Shown piece by piece: positions 25,196-34,550 of a stretch of 64,000 nucleotides of DNA (position 1 is the first letter of the stretch; every line of letters begins with the position of its first letter). The position numbers and the translations under genes are program-made. Under the pieces are notes generated by a model that worked only from the letters and a program-made list of their open reading frames with translations, made no database searches and was not told the origin of the DNA. Source of the stretch: Nostoc sp. NIES-3756 (GTDB taxonomy: Bacteria > Cyanobacteriota > Cyanobacteriia > Cyanobacteriales > Nostocaceae); the NCBI RefSeq assembly GCF_001548375.1, contig NZ_AP017295.1, positions 4,622,501 to 4,686,500 of the forward strand. Reading direction: 5' to 3'.

Positions 25196-25744
25196 TTAAG
25201 GGACATTATAGATATCCCAATATTCAATGCCATCTTCACGCAAAATTGATTCAGCCCGGTGAATTTCTTCTTCTGAACCATCGATTATCAGTAAATAATT
25301 ACCTTGCTGTAGGCGATCGCTATATACTCTAGCTCGTTCTTCTGGTATACCTAATTTACCCATTGCATTGACTAGATTTTGTGTGGCGGCTGCACTTACA
25401 GCCACACCACCAATGCTAGATACCAAAGCTACACCCACAGAACCGGCTGCCAACACAGTACCTAAACCTGGAAGTGCTAGACTGCTTAAACCAATCAATA
25501 ATGTACCCCAGCTAGTGGCAGATAGGGTATCACCGATCGCACCTGTGGTATCTACGTTTTCTTTACCGATATGGTCGCTTGTTTGCACTTGTTGTTTTAA
25601 ATGCTCAGTTTTCTCTGCATCCTTAGCAATCACTGATATTTTTTCTGTAGGAAAATTCGCAGCTTTCAAGTCATTAATTGCTTGCTCAATCCCTTGAGAT
25701 TTTGCAAATACACCTATACCATGTTTTAAAATTGCGGTTTCCAT
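25196..25744 (-). CDS. General-stress-protein-17M-like protein with glycine-rich helix
   Basis: A 182-residue protein. The N-terminus (GIGVFAKSQGIEQAINDLKA) has the GSP17M/YflT pattern, in which small proteins respond to stress. A hydrophobic Gly/Ala-rich middle (LPGLGTVLAAGSVGVALVSS) could be one or two membrane-inserting helices. The C-terminus (GNYLLIIDGSEEEIHRAESI) repeats an alpha/beta sandwich half. Similar proteins in cyanobacteria are thought to be membrane-associated stress proteins, with no known activity. Monocistronic on the minus strand. Confidence 0.7.
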   Translation of the reverse strand: METAILKHGIGVFAKSQGIEQAINDLKAANFPTEKISVIAKDAEKTEHLKQQVQTSDHIGKENVDTTGAIGDTLSATSWGTLLIGLSSLALPGLGTVLAAGSVGVALVSSIGGVAVSAAATQNLVNAMGKLGIPEERARVYSDRLQQGNYLLIIDGSEEEIHRAESILREDGIEYWDIYNVP

Positions 25745-26079
25745 AATTTATGCTTTCCCAGTAACAACTAAAGTCAAATAAATTATTTGAAAATACTCAA
25801 GTTGATGAATAATTTATAGAGATAATTACACCAATTTAATTTGATTTTATTCTTCTAACTAAAGATATTTTTTTTACTAATACCACACCGTATTTATGTA
25901 TAACTTTAGGTATACGGGAAAGGAGCAAAAATCTTTTTTTAACCTCTTAACTCTGTACCTCTTTGACTCTGCGGTAAAAAAATGATTGATTCAACCACAG
26001 AGGCGCAGAGGAGGACACTTGCGTGGGCGGCTCTGCCGACTTGAGCAAAGTGTCCGTTACACAGAGAACAAACTATTAA
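25745..26079. other. Intergenic region with promoter and repeats
   Basis: Holds the upstream region of the stress-protein gene and, from about 25960, CTCTGCGGT...ACCACAGAGGCGCAGAGG, a common repeat of this genus, followed by a palindromic element. No gene. Confidence 0.45.
26013..26055. repeat. Palindromic small dispersed repeat
   Basis: GGACACTT (26013-26020) and AAGTGTCC (26048-26055) are perfect inverted arms; between them CGGCTCTGCCG forms an inner hairpin. Typical of the SDR elements of heterocystous cyanobacteria. Confidence 0.7.
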
Positions 26080-27165
26080 CTATCTACTACTCAGACTCAA
26101 ACCAGCTTTGCTGCGGTAATGTCCGTTTTTAGCAAATCGCTGTTTCAGTATTTGCCGATAAACTTCTTCGTAGCCGTCAGTCATAGCTTCCTTGCTAAAA
26201 CGATTCTGCACATACTCCCGGCAAGCATAACGGTCTAAATCTGGTACTTTAGCGATCGCATCCACACACTCATCTACATTAGTACATAAGAAGCCTGTTT
26301 TACCGTGGGCAATGACTTCTGTAGTTGATCCCAACTTCATGGCAATCACTGGTGTGCCTGATGCCATTGACTCTACCATAACTAACCCAAATGGCTCTCT
26401 CCAAGTGATGGGGAATAAGGTTGCAACAGCACCACCCATCAGTACATTTTTTTGTTGATGATTTGCTTCACCTAAATACTCAACTTGCTTTCCATCAATA
26501 TGAGGTTCAACTTCTTTGGCAAAATATTCTTTGTCAACAATGTCTACCTTCCCTGCCATTTTCAAGCGCCAGCCGGCTTTTTTCGCAATTTCTATAGCTA
26601 GGTGTGGGCCTTTTTCTGCTGACATTCTCCCCAAGAATGCTAAATATGGCGGTTCATCTGGTTGGGGATAAAACTTATAGCTACTAACATCAATGCCGTT
26701 GTAAACTGTACTGACATAATTCATTCCTAATCTAGCTTCCCGTTGTGCATCGGAAATACTCACATAAGGCTGAACTTTGGCATATTGAAACATTTTTTCG
26801 TTATCAGTAGTAAAAATACCATGTAAGGTATGAATTGTGGGAGTTTTCACTAGCTTTGCGTAGGGTAATGATGCACAACCCATATGTGAGTGAATAATAT
26901 CAAACTCGTCTGCGCGTTCATATACTGCACTCACTTGCAGCATTTCATAAATGTTATATTCCTTTACACTGGAATCAAGTCTTAGCGCACGGGGATGAAC
27001 TGATACTAACTTCGCTAAACTGATAGAGTCACCTGTGGCAAACAACGTCACTTCATGTCCGCGTCGGACTAACTCATCTGTTAATAACCCCACCACTAGC
27101 TCTATACCGCCATAAGCTGGCGGGGGTACTCTTTCCCATAATGGAGCTACTTGAGCAATTCTCAT
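26080..27165 (-). CDS. Glycosyltransferase family 4
   Basis: A 361-residue GT-B enzyme (ATG at 27165, preceded by a perfect AGGAGG). The N-terminal domain starts MRIAQVAPLWERVPPPAYGG, with the GG loop that touches the donor phosphates. The C-terminal domain has LAFLGRMSAEKGPHLAIEIA and ITWREPFGLVMVESMASGTP, the EX7E region of retaining GT4 enzymes. It acts in the cytoplasm on nucleotide sugars. The acceptor is unknown; similar genes are involved in exopolysaccharide or glycolipid synthesis. It is not next to other polysaccharide genes. The nearest upstream gene is a decayed kinase. Confidence 0.85.
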   Translation of the reverse strand: MRIAQVAPLWERVPPPAYGGIELVVGLLTDELVRRGHEVTLFATGDSISLAKLVSVHPRALRLDSSVKEYNIYEMLQVSAVYERADEFDIIHSHMGCASLPYAKLVKTPTIHTLHGIFTTDNEKMFQYAKVQPYVSISDAQREARLGMNYVSTVYNGIDVSSYKFYPQPDEPPYLAFLGRMSAEKGPHLAIEIAKKAGWRLKMAGKVDIVDKEYFAKEVEPHIDGKQVEYLGEANHQQKNVLMGGAVATLFPITWREPFGLVMVESMASGTPVIAMKLGSTTEVIAHGKTGFLCTNVDECVDAIAKVPDLDRYACREYVQNRFSKEAMTDGYEEVYRQILKQRFAKNGHYRSKAGLSLSSR

Positions 27166-27332
27166 CACAAACCTCCTACAAACTAAGATTTGAATTAGGT
27201 GTGTTTGTTTTTGGTTTCAATAGTGCTTTTAAACCGTTAAATCTGCACAAGAAACTATTTTTTAACACCAATTTTTAAATTAATTACATTAAAATATTAA
27301 GCTTTATTTTCGTGATTACCTGTCTACCTTAG

Positions 27333-27348
27333 TAGGGAATTTTCCCTA
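27333..27348. promoter_or_regulatory. Inverted repeat upstream of the GT4 gene, possible operator
   Basis: TAGGGAA-TT-TTCCCTA, two 7-bp arms with a 2-bp centre, 168 bp upstream of the GT4 start codon. It has the size of a dimer binding site. No match to NtcA or LexA consensus. Confidence 0.3.
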
Positions 27349-27489
27349 TTCCCAAGACATAAAATTTATTTTAAAATTTACTTTTTATGTATATTTAACA
27401 AGCAGGTAAGGTGCTTTTAATACTGGGAAGGGCAATGTTTTTAACTCTGGCTGATTTTTCAGTTAAATAAATTGAAGTAAAAAATTCAC

Positions 27490-27710
27490 TTATAAAGTCA
27501 GTATATTTAGTATGCAAATTAAATCCTCTATCTGACAAAAAACTATAAATTCTGTGCCTTGTTGACAGTTAATAGCTATGCTACCTCTTAACTGTTGCAC
27601 TAAACCTCAAACCAAATTAATACCCAATTTTTTAGAATTATTACTATCAAAATTCTCAGCTATTCCAATCCATGATACTGGATGAGTAAAATTAACTCCT
27701 GTTCATCTTG
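27490..27710 (-). pseudogene. Remnant of a histidine kinase ATPase domain
   Basis: On the minus strand one frame reads WIGIAENFDSNNSKKLGINLV, a stop codon, then GLVQQLRGSIAINCQQGTEF and ends at TAA (27490-27492). This is the C-terminal part of a sensor-kinase ATP domain: GIGxPENFD, LGxxLV and the final QLRGxIxxxxxxGTEF are all recognisable. The kinase core upstream of it is gone and the frame carries an internal stop, so it is dead. The DNA around it (27169-28017) holds no intact gene. Confidence 0.65.
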
Positions 27711-28017
27711 ATATCACTATATTTACTAGATGGGCAACCAGCAATCACAGAAGTATCCTTTAATCATATTGATTTGAAAATCAAATAAGAAGCATAGAGG
27801 TTTTAATGATGATGGCAAATATCAACGTAAATTACATAAATTATATGTAACAAACATTTTATGTAAATTCCCGTAACAAAAAGGTTATGCAGTTAGATTT
27901 TGTAATTAGGTATTAAGTATCATTTATCGCCTTCTAGATGGAGATTTGGCGACGATCTTGACGTTTGTTTTATTGTCGAATATATTTTAGACTTGAAAAT
28001 ACTTCAATTATAAAAAC
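27711..28017. other. Gene-free AT-rich region upstream of potC-like gene
   Basis: No coding frame or RNA structure recognised. It probably holds the promoter of the permease gene at 28018; no clear -35/-10 pair was found. Confidence 0.35.
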
Positions 28018-28818
28018 GTGAATACTTTTTCACCAAAAAATAAACCGCGTGTCTCATGGCAGGCGGTTTTCTCAGTACTCATATTCTTATTTATGTACCT
28101 ACCTATTTTGGTACTGGGATTTTATAGCTTTAATAAATCGCCTTACAGCGCAACTTGGCAAGCCTTCACTCTTGATTGGTATTACAAATTATTAAGTGAT
28201 GATCGCATCTTATCAGCTTTAAAGAATAGTTTGCTCGTTGCTTTTTGTGCTGTCAGTATCTCCGCCGTGTTGGGAACCCTCATGGCAGTTGGCTTGGCAC
28301 GTTATCAATTCCCAGGTAAGAAGCTGTACCAAGGTGTAGCTTACCTACCATTAATTATTCCTGATATTGCGATCGCTGTTGCCACCCTCGTTTTCTTAGC
28401 CGCCTTCGCCATTCCCCTCAGCTTGTGGACAATTGTATCTGCTCATGTAGTATTTTGTTTAGCCTATATTGCTTTAGTTGTTTCATCACGACTCACAAAT
28501 TTAGACCCCCACTTAGAAGAAGCTGCACTTGATTTAGGCGCAACACCAGTACAAGCATTTCTTCAAGTATTACTACCCCAATTAATGCCAGGAATTATCT
28601 CTGGTTGTCTTTTAGCTTTCGTTCTGAGCTTGGATGACTTTTTAATTGCTAGTTTTACATCTGGTAGCGGTTATAACACCTTACCAATGGAAATATTTAG
28701 TCGTATTAGAAGTGGTGTAAAACCTGATATTAATGCTCTCAGTGTATTGTTAATTTTAACATCAGCAATTATTGCCGTCATAGCAGAATCAATCCGGTCA
28801 TTAGGAGAAAGAAAATAA
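28018..28818 (+). CDS. potC: Spermidine/putrescine-type ABC permease (PotC-like), orphan
   Basis: A 266-residue permease with about six transmembrane helices, GTG start at 28018. It opens WQAVFSVLIFLFMYLPILVL, then SFNKSPYSATWQAFTLDWYY, the usual PotC/PotI periplasmic loop. The EAA loop EEAALDLGATPVQAFLQVLL couples to the ATPase, and LSLDDFLIASFTSGSG is strongly conserved in polyamine permeases. PotA, PotB and PotD genes are not adjacent, although these normally form one operon; they may lie elsewhere. Upstream DNA holds only a kinase remnant. The symbol is by similarity. Confidence 0.85.
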   Translation: MNTFSPKNKPRVSWQAVFSVLIFLFMYLPILVLGFYSFNKSPYSATWQAFTLDWYYKLLSDDRILSALKNSLLVAFCAVSISAVLGTLMAVGLARYQFPGKKLYQGVAYLPLIIPDIAIAVATLVFLAAFAIPLSLWTIVSAHVVFCLAYIALVVSSRLTNLDPHLEEAALDLGATPVQAFLQVLLPQLMPGIISGCLLAFVLSLDDFLIASFTSGSGYNTLPMEIFSRIRSGVKPDINALSVLLILTSAIIAVIAESIRSLGERK

Positions 28819-29097
28819 ACAAACTTGACAAACCAACTCGTTTAAAGATATTATTATTCTTGTAAGAAATATTAGCCAACTCTTACATACCTAATAGACT
28901 AATAAATCTCATCTGTATCAGCCCTTTCAGTATTCATACAGATGATAATTATTAATTAATATTGTCAAATTAAGGTTTAAGTCATCACCGGAAAAAGTCT
29001 GAAAGTTTGAATTTTGAATTGTTATTTGTCTAGATATTGCTTTTCAATTAGCTAATATTGGGGCTAAGTTTGGACAAGATGCTATTATCCCTTCGTT

Positions 29098-30942
29098 ATG
29101 CAAATCTGCCAAAATCCCAATTGCTCAAACCCATTCAATCCTGATGGCAATAGATTTTGCATGAGTTGCGGACAAAGCAACTTCGGCAAACTCCTCAGAA
29201 ATCGCTACCGCGTACTCGGACTATTAGGTGAAGGTGGGTTCAGCAAAACCTACGCAGCCGAAGATGCTGATAGATTAAATGCACCTTGTGTCATCAAACA
29301 GTTCTTCCCACAAATTCAAGGAACTGGACAACGCTCTAAAGCAGCAGAGTTCTTTAAAGAAGAAGCTTTTCGCTTGTATGAATTAGGAGAAAATCACAGT
29401 CAAATACCACGATTATTAGCTTACTTTGAACAAGGTTCTAGCTTATACCTTGTTCAAGAGTTTATTAAAGGATTAACCCTTTTACAAGAAGTTCAACAAG
29501 AACCATTCACAGAAGAAAAAGTCCGGCAACTATTAATTGACTTATTACCAGTTCTCGATTTTATTCATCTAAATAACGTTATTCACCGCGACATCAAACC
29601 AGAAAATATTATCCGGCGTGATAGTGATACTAAATTAGTATTAATAGATTTTGGGGGAGCAAAACAAGTCACCCAAACGAGTATCGCTAGACAAGCAACA
29701 GCTATTTATACTCTTGGCTATGCACCAACAGAACAAATGGCAGGGTTTGCTTGTCATGCTAGTGATTTATATGCCTTGGGTGTGACTTGTGTCAGGTTAT
29801 TGACGCAATGCTTACCACAAAATAATAGTTGTGGGAATTTTGAGGATCATATTTATGATCCCATGAATGGTAAATGGTTGTGGCAAGAACATTTACAGCA
29901 AAAAGGTATCACCGTTAGCGATAATTTGAGCCAGATTTTAGATAAATTGCTGAAACATTTACCGAGTGAAAGATATCAATCAGCCGCAGAAGTCATTTAT
30001 GATTTAAAAGTATCTACAAACATTGTTGTAGAAACCCAAATACCAACTACTCAACCTACATTAGTACCACAACTTCCAGCTATCCAAAAAACAAAACTAC
30101 CCTTACCCCTCTTACAAACTTTTGAGTTTGAAGTAGTGACAGTAGATACAGCCGGGAGAGTGGTAAACCGCGATCGCAATAATGCCCAATATCTGATAGA
30201 AGAATTACATAAAGACATCACCCTAGAAATGGTGTCAATTCCTGGCGGTGCATACCTGATGGGTTCACCCAACTTTGAGGGAGATGCAGACGAACGCCCC
30301 CAACATCAAGTAGCGATCGCACCCTTTTTTATGGGAAAATATCCCATAACTCAAGCACAATGGCGTGCCGTCGCCGCCTTACCCAAAATCAAACAAGCCT
30401 TAAACCCCTACCCCTCAAAATATAAAGGGCAAAATCGACCAGTAGAAAACGTTTCTTGGCACGAAGTATTAGAGTTTTGTGCCAGACTATCCCAGAAAAC
30501 TGGGCGGGAATATCGCCTCCCCAGCGAAGCCGAATGGGAATATGCTTGTCGTGCGGGAACTACCACATCCTTTCATTTTGGTGAAACCCTTACCTCTGAC
30601 TTAGCCAACTTTAGCGACGCTGATAGTCAACATATCGAAGCCAAAACCAGATACCGCAAAGAAACCACTGATGTTGGCAGTTTCCGCGTAGCCAACGCCT
30701 TTGGATTATACGATATGCACGGTCTGGTGTGGGAATGGTGCGCCGACCCTTGGCATATTAACTACAATGGCGCACCAAGCGATGGTAGTGTGTGGGAAAA
30801 AGGTGGTGATATATATCGCCGAGTGTTGCGCGGTGGTTCTTGGAACTTTGGCGCTGAATTATGTCGCAGCGCCAGCCGCACTTGGAACGAGTCGGATGGT
30901 GGGTTGAGGATATGCGGCTTTCGCGTTGTTTTTTCTGCATAA
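29098..30942 (+). CDS. Zinc-ribbon serine/threonine kinase fused to an FGE-sulfatase domain
   Basis: A 614-residue fusion. Residues 4-25 hold a four-Cys ribbon (CQNPNCSNPF, FCMSCG). The kinase follows (about 34-310): GLLGEGGFSKTYAAED glycine loop, VIKQFF lysine, VIHRDIKPENI catalytic loop and LIDFGGAK (DFG). The C-terminal part (about 375-614) is an FGE-sulfatase / SUMF1-type domain: MVSIPGGAYLMGSPNFEGDA, YRLPSEAEWEYACRAG, VLRGGSWNF and a final GFRVV. All kinase motifs are intact. In cyanobacteria such fusions are common, and the FGE part is thought to bind ligands or substrates rather than make formylglycine. The target is unknown. Monocistronic, with a terminator at 31095. Confidence 0.9.
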   Translation: MQICQNPNCSNPFNPDGNRFCMSCGQSNFGKLLRNRYRVLGLLGEGGFSKTYAAEDADRLNAPCVIKQFFPQIQGTGQRSKAAEFFKEEAFRLYELGENHSQIPRLLAYFEQGSSLYLVQEFIKGLTLLQEVQQEPFTEEKVRQLLIDLLPVLDFIHLNNVIHRDIKPENIIRRDSDTKLVLIDFGGAKQVTQTSIARQATAIYTLGYAPTEQMAGFACHASDLYALGVTCVRLLTQCLPQNNSCGNFEDHIYDPMNGKWLWQEHLQQKGITVSDNLSQILDKLLKHLPSERYQSAAEVIYDLKVSTNIVVETQIPTTQPTLVPQLPAIQKTKLPLPLLQTFEFEVVTVDTAGRVVNRDRNNAQYLIEELHKDITLEMVSIPGGAYLMGSPNFEGDADERPQHQVAIAPFFMGKYPITQAQWRAVAALPKIKQALNPYPSKYKGQNRPVENVSWHEVLEFCARLSQKTGREYRLPSEAEWEYACRAGTTTSFHFGETLTSDLANFSDADSQHIEAKTRYRKETTDVGSFRVANAFGLYDMHGLVWEWCADPWHINYNGAPSDGSVWEKGGDIYRRVLRGGSWNFGAELCRSASRTWNESDGGLRICGFRVVFSA

Positions 30943-30945
30943 TAC

Positions 30946-30980
30946 TAATTCGTAATTCGTAATTCGTAATTCGTAATTAA
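30946..30980. repeat. Tandem CGTAATT heptamers
   Basis: About five copies of CGTAATT directly after the kinase-FGE stop codon. An inverted array lies at 31149-31187, on the other side of a terminator. Confidence 0.8.
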
Positions 30981-31094
30981 CACACACAGTAAAAATTCCG
31001 AGACAACGTATTGCTAGGCCGCTAGGGGATGGGGTATTAAATCAGATCCAAAACAACTGACAACTGACACACGCAGTGTAATAAAAAATAAAAA

Positions 31095-31122
31095 GCATTG
31101 TGCTAATAACACAATGCCTTTT
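31095..31122. terminator. Rho-independent terminator, likely bidirectional
   Basis: GCATTGTG, loop CTAATAA, CACAATGC: a perfect 8-bp stem with CTTTTT after it on the plus strand and AAAAA before it, so it can serve both convergent genes. Confidence 0.85.
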
Positions 31123-31148
31123 TATAAAGCTAAATTCTTTCCTTCTCT

Positions 31149-31187
31149 CGTAATTACGAATTACGAATTACGAATTACGAATTACAA
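31149..31187. repeat. Tandem ACGAATT heptamers, inverted to those at 30946
   Basis: Four to five copies of ACGAATT end right at the stop codon of the DUF1517 gene. Complementary to the CGTAATT array 170 bp away, so the transcript could fold into a long stem around the terminator. Confidence 0.8.
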
Positions 31188-32165
31188 TTAAACCAACTTC
31201 AAATCAGGATACTCAGCAAACAAATCATCAGAAGTGAGAGTATCACCTTCAGCTTGGGGAGTCCACAACACCTCAATTGCTAAAAGTTGTTCAGCCGGAA
31301 GACTACCAATTTGCCGTAAAGCTTGGCGCAAGTCATCAGCGCTGTTAACGGCTGGGAGTTCAAACTTACCTAATGTTGCCGCCAAGAGGGTGACAATAAT
31401 ATATTCACCAGGGCCTTCAGTTATTAGGCGGGTTGGGTTGTCTATTTCATCAGCCGCAGGTAAAGCATCTTTAGCACGCGCTGCTTTTAGCTGGTTGTTG
31501 ACGTTAGATAGAGTTTCTTCGGTAAATTTGCTGCGTTCTGCTAGCGATAGGCGGTTAAATTGAGATTCCGCCGCATTTAACCTTGCTTGTTGTGTACCAG
31601 CACCTGCATATACCCAATATTCAGGGTGACGCAATAAAGCTAGGCTGGCTTCTTGCAGCACTTCTGCGCGTCCTTCGGGGGAATTGGTATCAGCCGTTTC
31701 GGCCATGTGGTTGAGTTCTGGCTGCAAATCTCGCGCTTGTGCGAGTAAGCCAACTTGCAAGCGAGATACTGTCACTGTGGGGTTTTCGCTGTAACCAACA
31801 TCTTCGCCTACTTCACCACTGGAGGCGCGACGGAAAGCTTGTAATAGGAAGTTAGCGATCGCAAAAAATATTAAGATACCAAATAAACCGCCAAATCCTC
31901 CACCAATACCCCAGAAAGGCAGCAAGAAGGGGAAACCAAAGCCACCACCAGGATAGGGAGCATAACCATATCCACCACCATATCCACCACCGGGAGGTGA
32001 ATAAGTGCGGCTAGATGGCGCTCTAAAGGAACCACCACCAATTCGTCCACCACTGCGAGCTGCTAATGCGCCATCGGCGTTTCCCAACGCCAAAACCAAC
32101 ACTAGTCCCAGTGCAAAGACAGTTTTTAACAGAGGTTTGATAGTTTGTAGTAGTTTTTTAGGCAT
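31188..32165 (-). CDS. DUF1517 membrane protein with Gly/Tyr-rich linker
   Basis: A 325-residue protein (ATG at 32165; a GTG lies two codons upstream). The N-terminus has a hydrophobic leader ending ALAARSGGRIGGGSF. A Gly/Tyr/Pro-rich linker follows (PPGGGYGGGYGYAPYPGGGF), then one transmembrane helix (GLFGILIFFAIANFLLQAF), and the DUF1517 domain from about residue 130 (TVSRLQVGLLAQARDLQPEL; LLRHPEYWVYAGAG; EVLWTPQAEGDTLTSDDL). DUF1517 is found in cyanobacteria and plastids and is of unknown function, probably facing the cytosol or stroma at a membrane. Intact, convergent with the kinase gene. Confidence 0.85.
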   Translation of the reverse strand: MPKKLLQTIKPLLKTVFALGLVLVLALGNADGALAARSGGRIGGGSFRAPSSRTYSPPGGGYGGGYGYAPYPGGGFGFPFLLPFWGIGGGFGGLFGILIFFAIANFLLQAFRRASSGEVGEDVGYSENPTVTVSRLQVGLLAQARDLQPELNHMAETADTNSPEGRAEVLQEASLALLRHPEYWVYAGAGTQQARLNAAESQFNRLSLAERSKFTEETLSNVNNQLKAARAKDALPAADEIDNPTRLITEGPGEYIIVTLLAATLGKFELPAVNSADDLRQALRQIGSLPAEQLLAIEVLWTPQAEGDTLTSDDLFAEYPDLKLV

Positions 32166-32171
32166 ATTCAC

Positions 32172-33310
32172 ATTCGCTCGAAAAACAGTATCACTTATTT
32201 AATTCTTATCTTTTGGCAGAAGCATTGCACTGCTTATGTGATGCCAGCCAGTAGTTAAGTTAGGGAGTTTTACAATTGGCAGTAACTTTGTGTATGTGGC
32301 TACATATTCAATCTACCGCGTCTTGTCTCGGCTAGGCAGCAAACCAAGGAGGGATTTCTATTGCAGATAACCGTACCTCGAAAGTTATCCCCTTTTAAGA
32401 GAACTTTGGGATGAATTAATAATTACAAGGAGTGGGGAGTTAGAGAAGAATATTTATGATTAGTTGCGTATTTTTCTAGCGAGTCTTTAGATAAAAGGTT
32501 TAATTCAATTGTTCCAAATTCACTAACAGACACAGTTTAATCAAGTCTGCTTACATCTGAGTTTCTTAATTACATATTAGAATCCAGTATTATATTATAC
32601 TAAAATTCCAATTACTCATACCCTAATTTGCGTAAGCAATATTTACCTTTTTTCACGCTACAGGGCATTTTGGCATGATATTTTGACGTAATTAAGATAT
32701 TCTTTAGACAAGAAAGATTTTTAGTAGTTTTTGCCTCAGTTTTCAACTTTAAAACAACAATATAATTATTAATTTCAATTTTTTATCTGGGTTTGTTGTT
32801 AACAATGTTATTAAAATAACAACTTACAACAAAATATTTAATTAACAAATACTTTACCAAATTAATAAATTAATCTCTATGTTTTCTCCTTTAAAATAGA
32901 GTTAACGCTAACTTATGTTTTTCGTTCATTAATAACAGTAACTATGAAGTTACATAAAATTTCAGGGCTATCGGATTAATTTAGCTAAATAAGAATTTGT
33001 AAATTTTTATGAAGAAAAGCCAAAAATACTGAGATTTTTGCGGCGAAATATTGGCTAAACATAAAAAAAAGGAGAAAATTAGATACAAGACTAATATTTT
33101 ATTCAGTAAATCTACTAAGAAAATATTTTTGTAATGGAACAGAGGTGTAAATAACAACAATCATTTTTTGCTTACAAGTAAGTAATGATTAAATTAGTAC
33201 AAAAGTATTAATTTACCCTTTGATAAGACAAACAGACTCACAGTAGTTACTTCGCTTTAGTTGCAGTTTGAATTATCACGACTTATTGAGTTAACTGTAT
33301 TTGACTTAAC
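32172..33310. other. Gene-free 1.1-kb AT-rich region
   Basis: Between divergent genes (DUF1517 and a glycosyltransferase). The sequence is very AT-rich, without HIP1 sites and without frames that look coding. An AAGGAG followed by no suitable start lies near 33070. I see no repeats or structured RNA. Both promoters should be here. Confidence 0.4.
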
Positions 33311-34546
33311 ATGGAAAATATCTCGCAACTGGCAACAACAATCCAAGACACGACTGCCTCCCCAGAGATTTTAGTAATATCGCGTCTTTTCTTGCCTAAA
33401 GAAGCTGTGATTGGGGAGTATCTTTACAATCGCTGTCTTCAAGATCCAGAGCAGGTAGTTGTTTTGGCGGCTAGTTGTAGAGGAGATAAAGTATTTGATC
33501 AAGCACAACAGTTTCCTATATATCGTTGGCCAGATGCTAAATATTGGCTAGGCAACTTTTTAGGAAGTTATTTACAACCCTTGTTTAATTTGGTTGCAAC
33601 ATTTGTTTTAGCAATCAAACTGTATTTTCGTTATCACTATCGTTATATTGAATGGGGACACGGCTATGAGTTTCCCTCACTTTTATTATTGAGCTATATC
33701 TTACCTATACGCTTCTTTATTTATTTGCACGGCAATGATATTGCTGGTATTTTATCTAATCCTTTATGGCGATCGCTTTTTAAATTAACCCTAAAACGCG
33801 CCCAAGGGATTGTGTGTAACAGTTCCTCAACACAAGATTATTTAAGAACTACCTTCCGCTTGCAAACCCCCACCCACGTTATCCCTCCAGTAGTCAGACC
33901 AGAAAAATTTGGTTTGGGCAGCAATGGTAAAAGCTTAGAAGAACTAAGCAATGGTGAACGCTTACGTCAAGTCTACAATATTCCTCAAACTGCCGTAGTC
34001 ATTCTTTCTGTGGGACGCTTAGTCAAACAAAAAAGCTTTGATCGCGTTATGGAAAACCTACCACTACTCTTAACTATCGGTGTAGATGTTCATTACATCA
34101 TCTGCGGTCAAGGCCCTTGTGAACCTGAATTACAATCCTTAGCAGAGCGTTTGCGAGTAGATAAACGCGTACACTTTGCTGGATATGTGAAAAATCAGGA
34201 ATTAGCAGGTTATTATGCGGCTTGCGATATATTCGCCATGCTGACTTCAATAAACACTAAAGCCAGCAGCTTAGAAGGATTTGGCATCGTTTACTTAGAA
34301 GCCAGTTATTTTGGTAAACCTGTAATTGCTTCACGCCACCCTTCCTTAATTGATGTGGTACGTCATGAAGAAAACGGCTTATTGGTAAACCCCAAATCTG
34401 GTTACGAAGTCTTCCAAGCATTCAAACAACTCTGCCAAAACCAGCAATTGCGTGAACGACTTGGCCGCCAGGGTAAAGAACTAGCCAAACGCAAAACCCT
34501 ACACCGTTCCTTATACATGGGACAGAGTTTAGAGGTTAGAGCTTAA
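33311..34546 (+). CDS. Glycosyltransferase family 4
   Basis: A 411-residue GT-B enzyme. The start region (PEILVISRLFLPKEAVIGEY) and the later VVILSVGRLVKQKSFDRVME and SSLEGFGIVYLEASYFGKPV are the donor-site segments of GT4 enzymes, with E-x7-E spacing. It has no real membrane segment, although two hydrophobic stretches (LFNLVATFVLAIKLYF; LLLLSYILPIRFFIYL) suggest membrane contact. Acceptor and pathway unknown. The last dozen residues (SLYMGQSLEVRA) look unlike a normal end and may reflect a late frameshift, an inference only. The stop lies 4 bp from the stop of thiS on the other strand. Confidence 0.85.
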   Translation: MENISQLATTIQDTTASPEILVISRLFLPKEAVIGEYLYNRCLQDPEQVVVLAASCRGDKVFDQAQQFPIYRWPDAKYWLGNFLGSYLQPLFNLVATFVLAIKLYFRYHYRYIEWGHGYEFPSLLLLSYILPIRFFIYLHGNDIAGILSNPLWRSLFKLTLKRAQGIVCNSSSTQDYLRTTFRLQTPTHVIPPVVRPEKFGLGSNGKSLEELSNGERLRQVYNIPQTAVVILSVGRLVKQKSFDRVMENLPLLLTIGVDVHYIICGQGPCEPELQSLAERLRVDKRVHFAGYVKNQELAGYYAACDIFAMLTSINTKASSLEGFGIVYLEASYFGKPVIASRHPSLIDVVRHEENGLLVNPKSGYEVFQAFKQLCQNQQLRERLGRQGKELAKRKTLHRSLYMGQSLEVRA

Positions 34547-34550
34547 AAAC

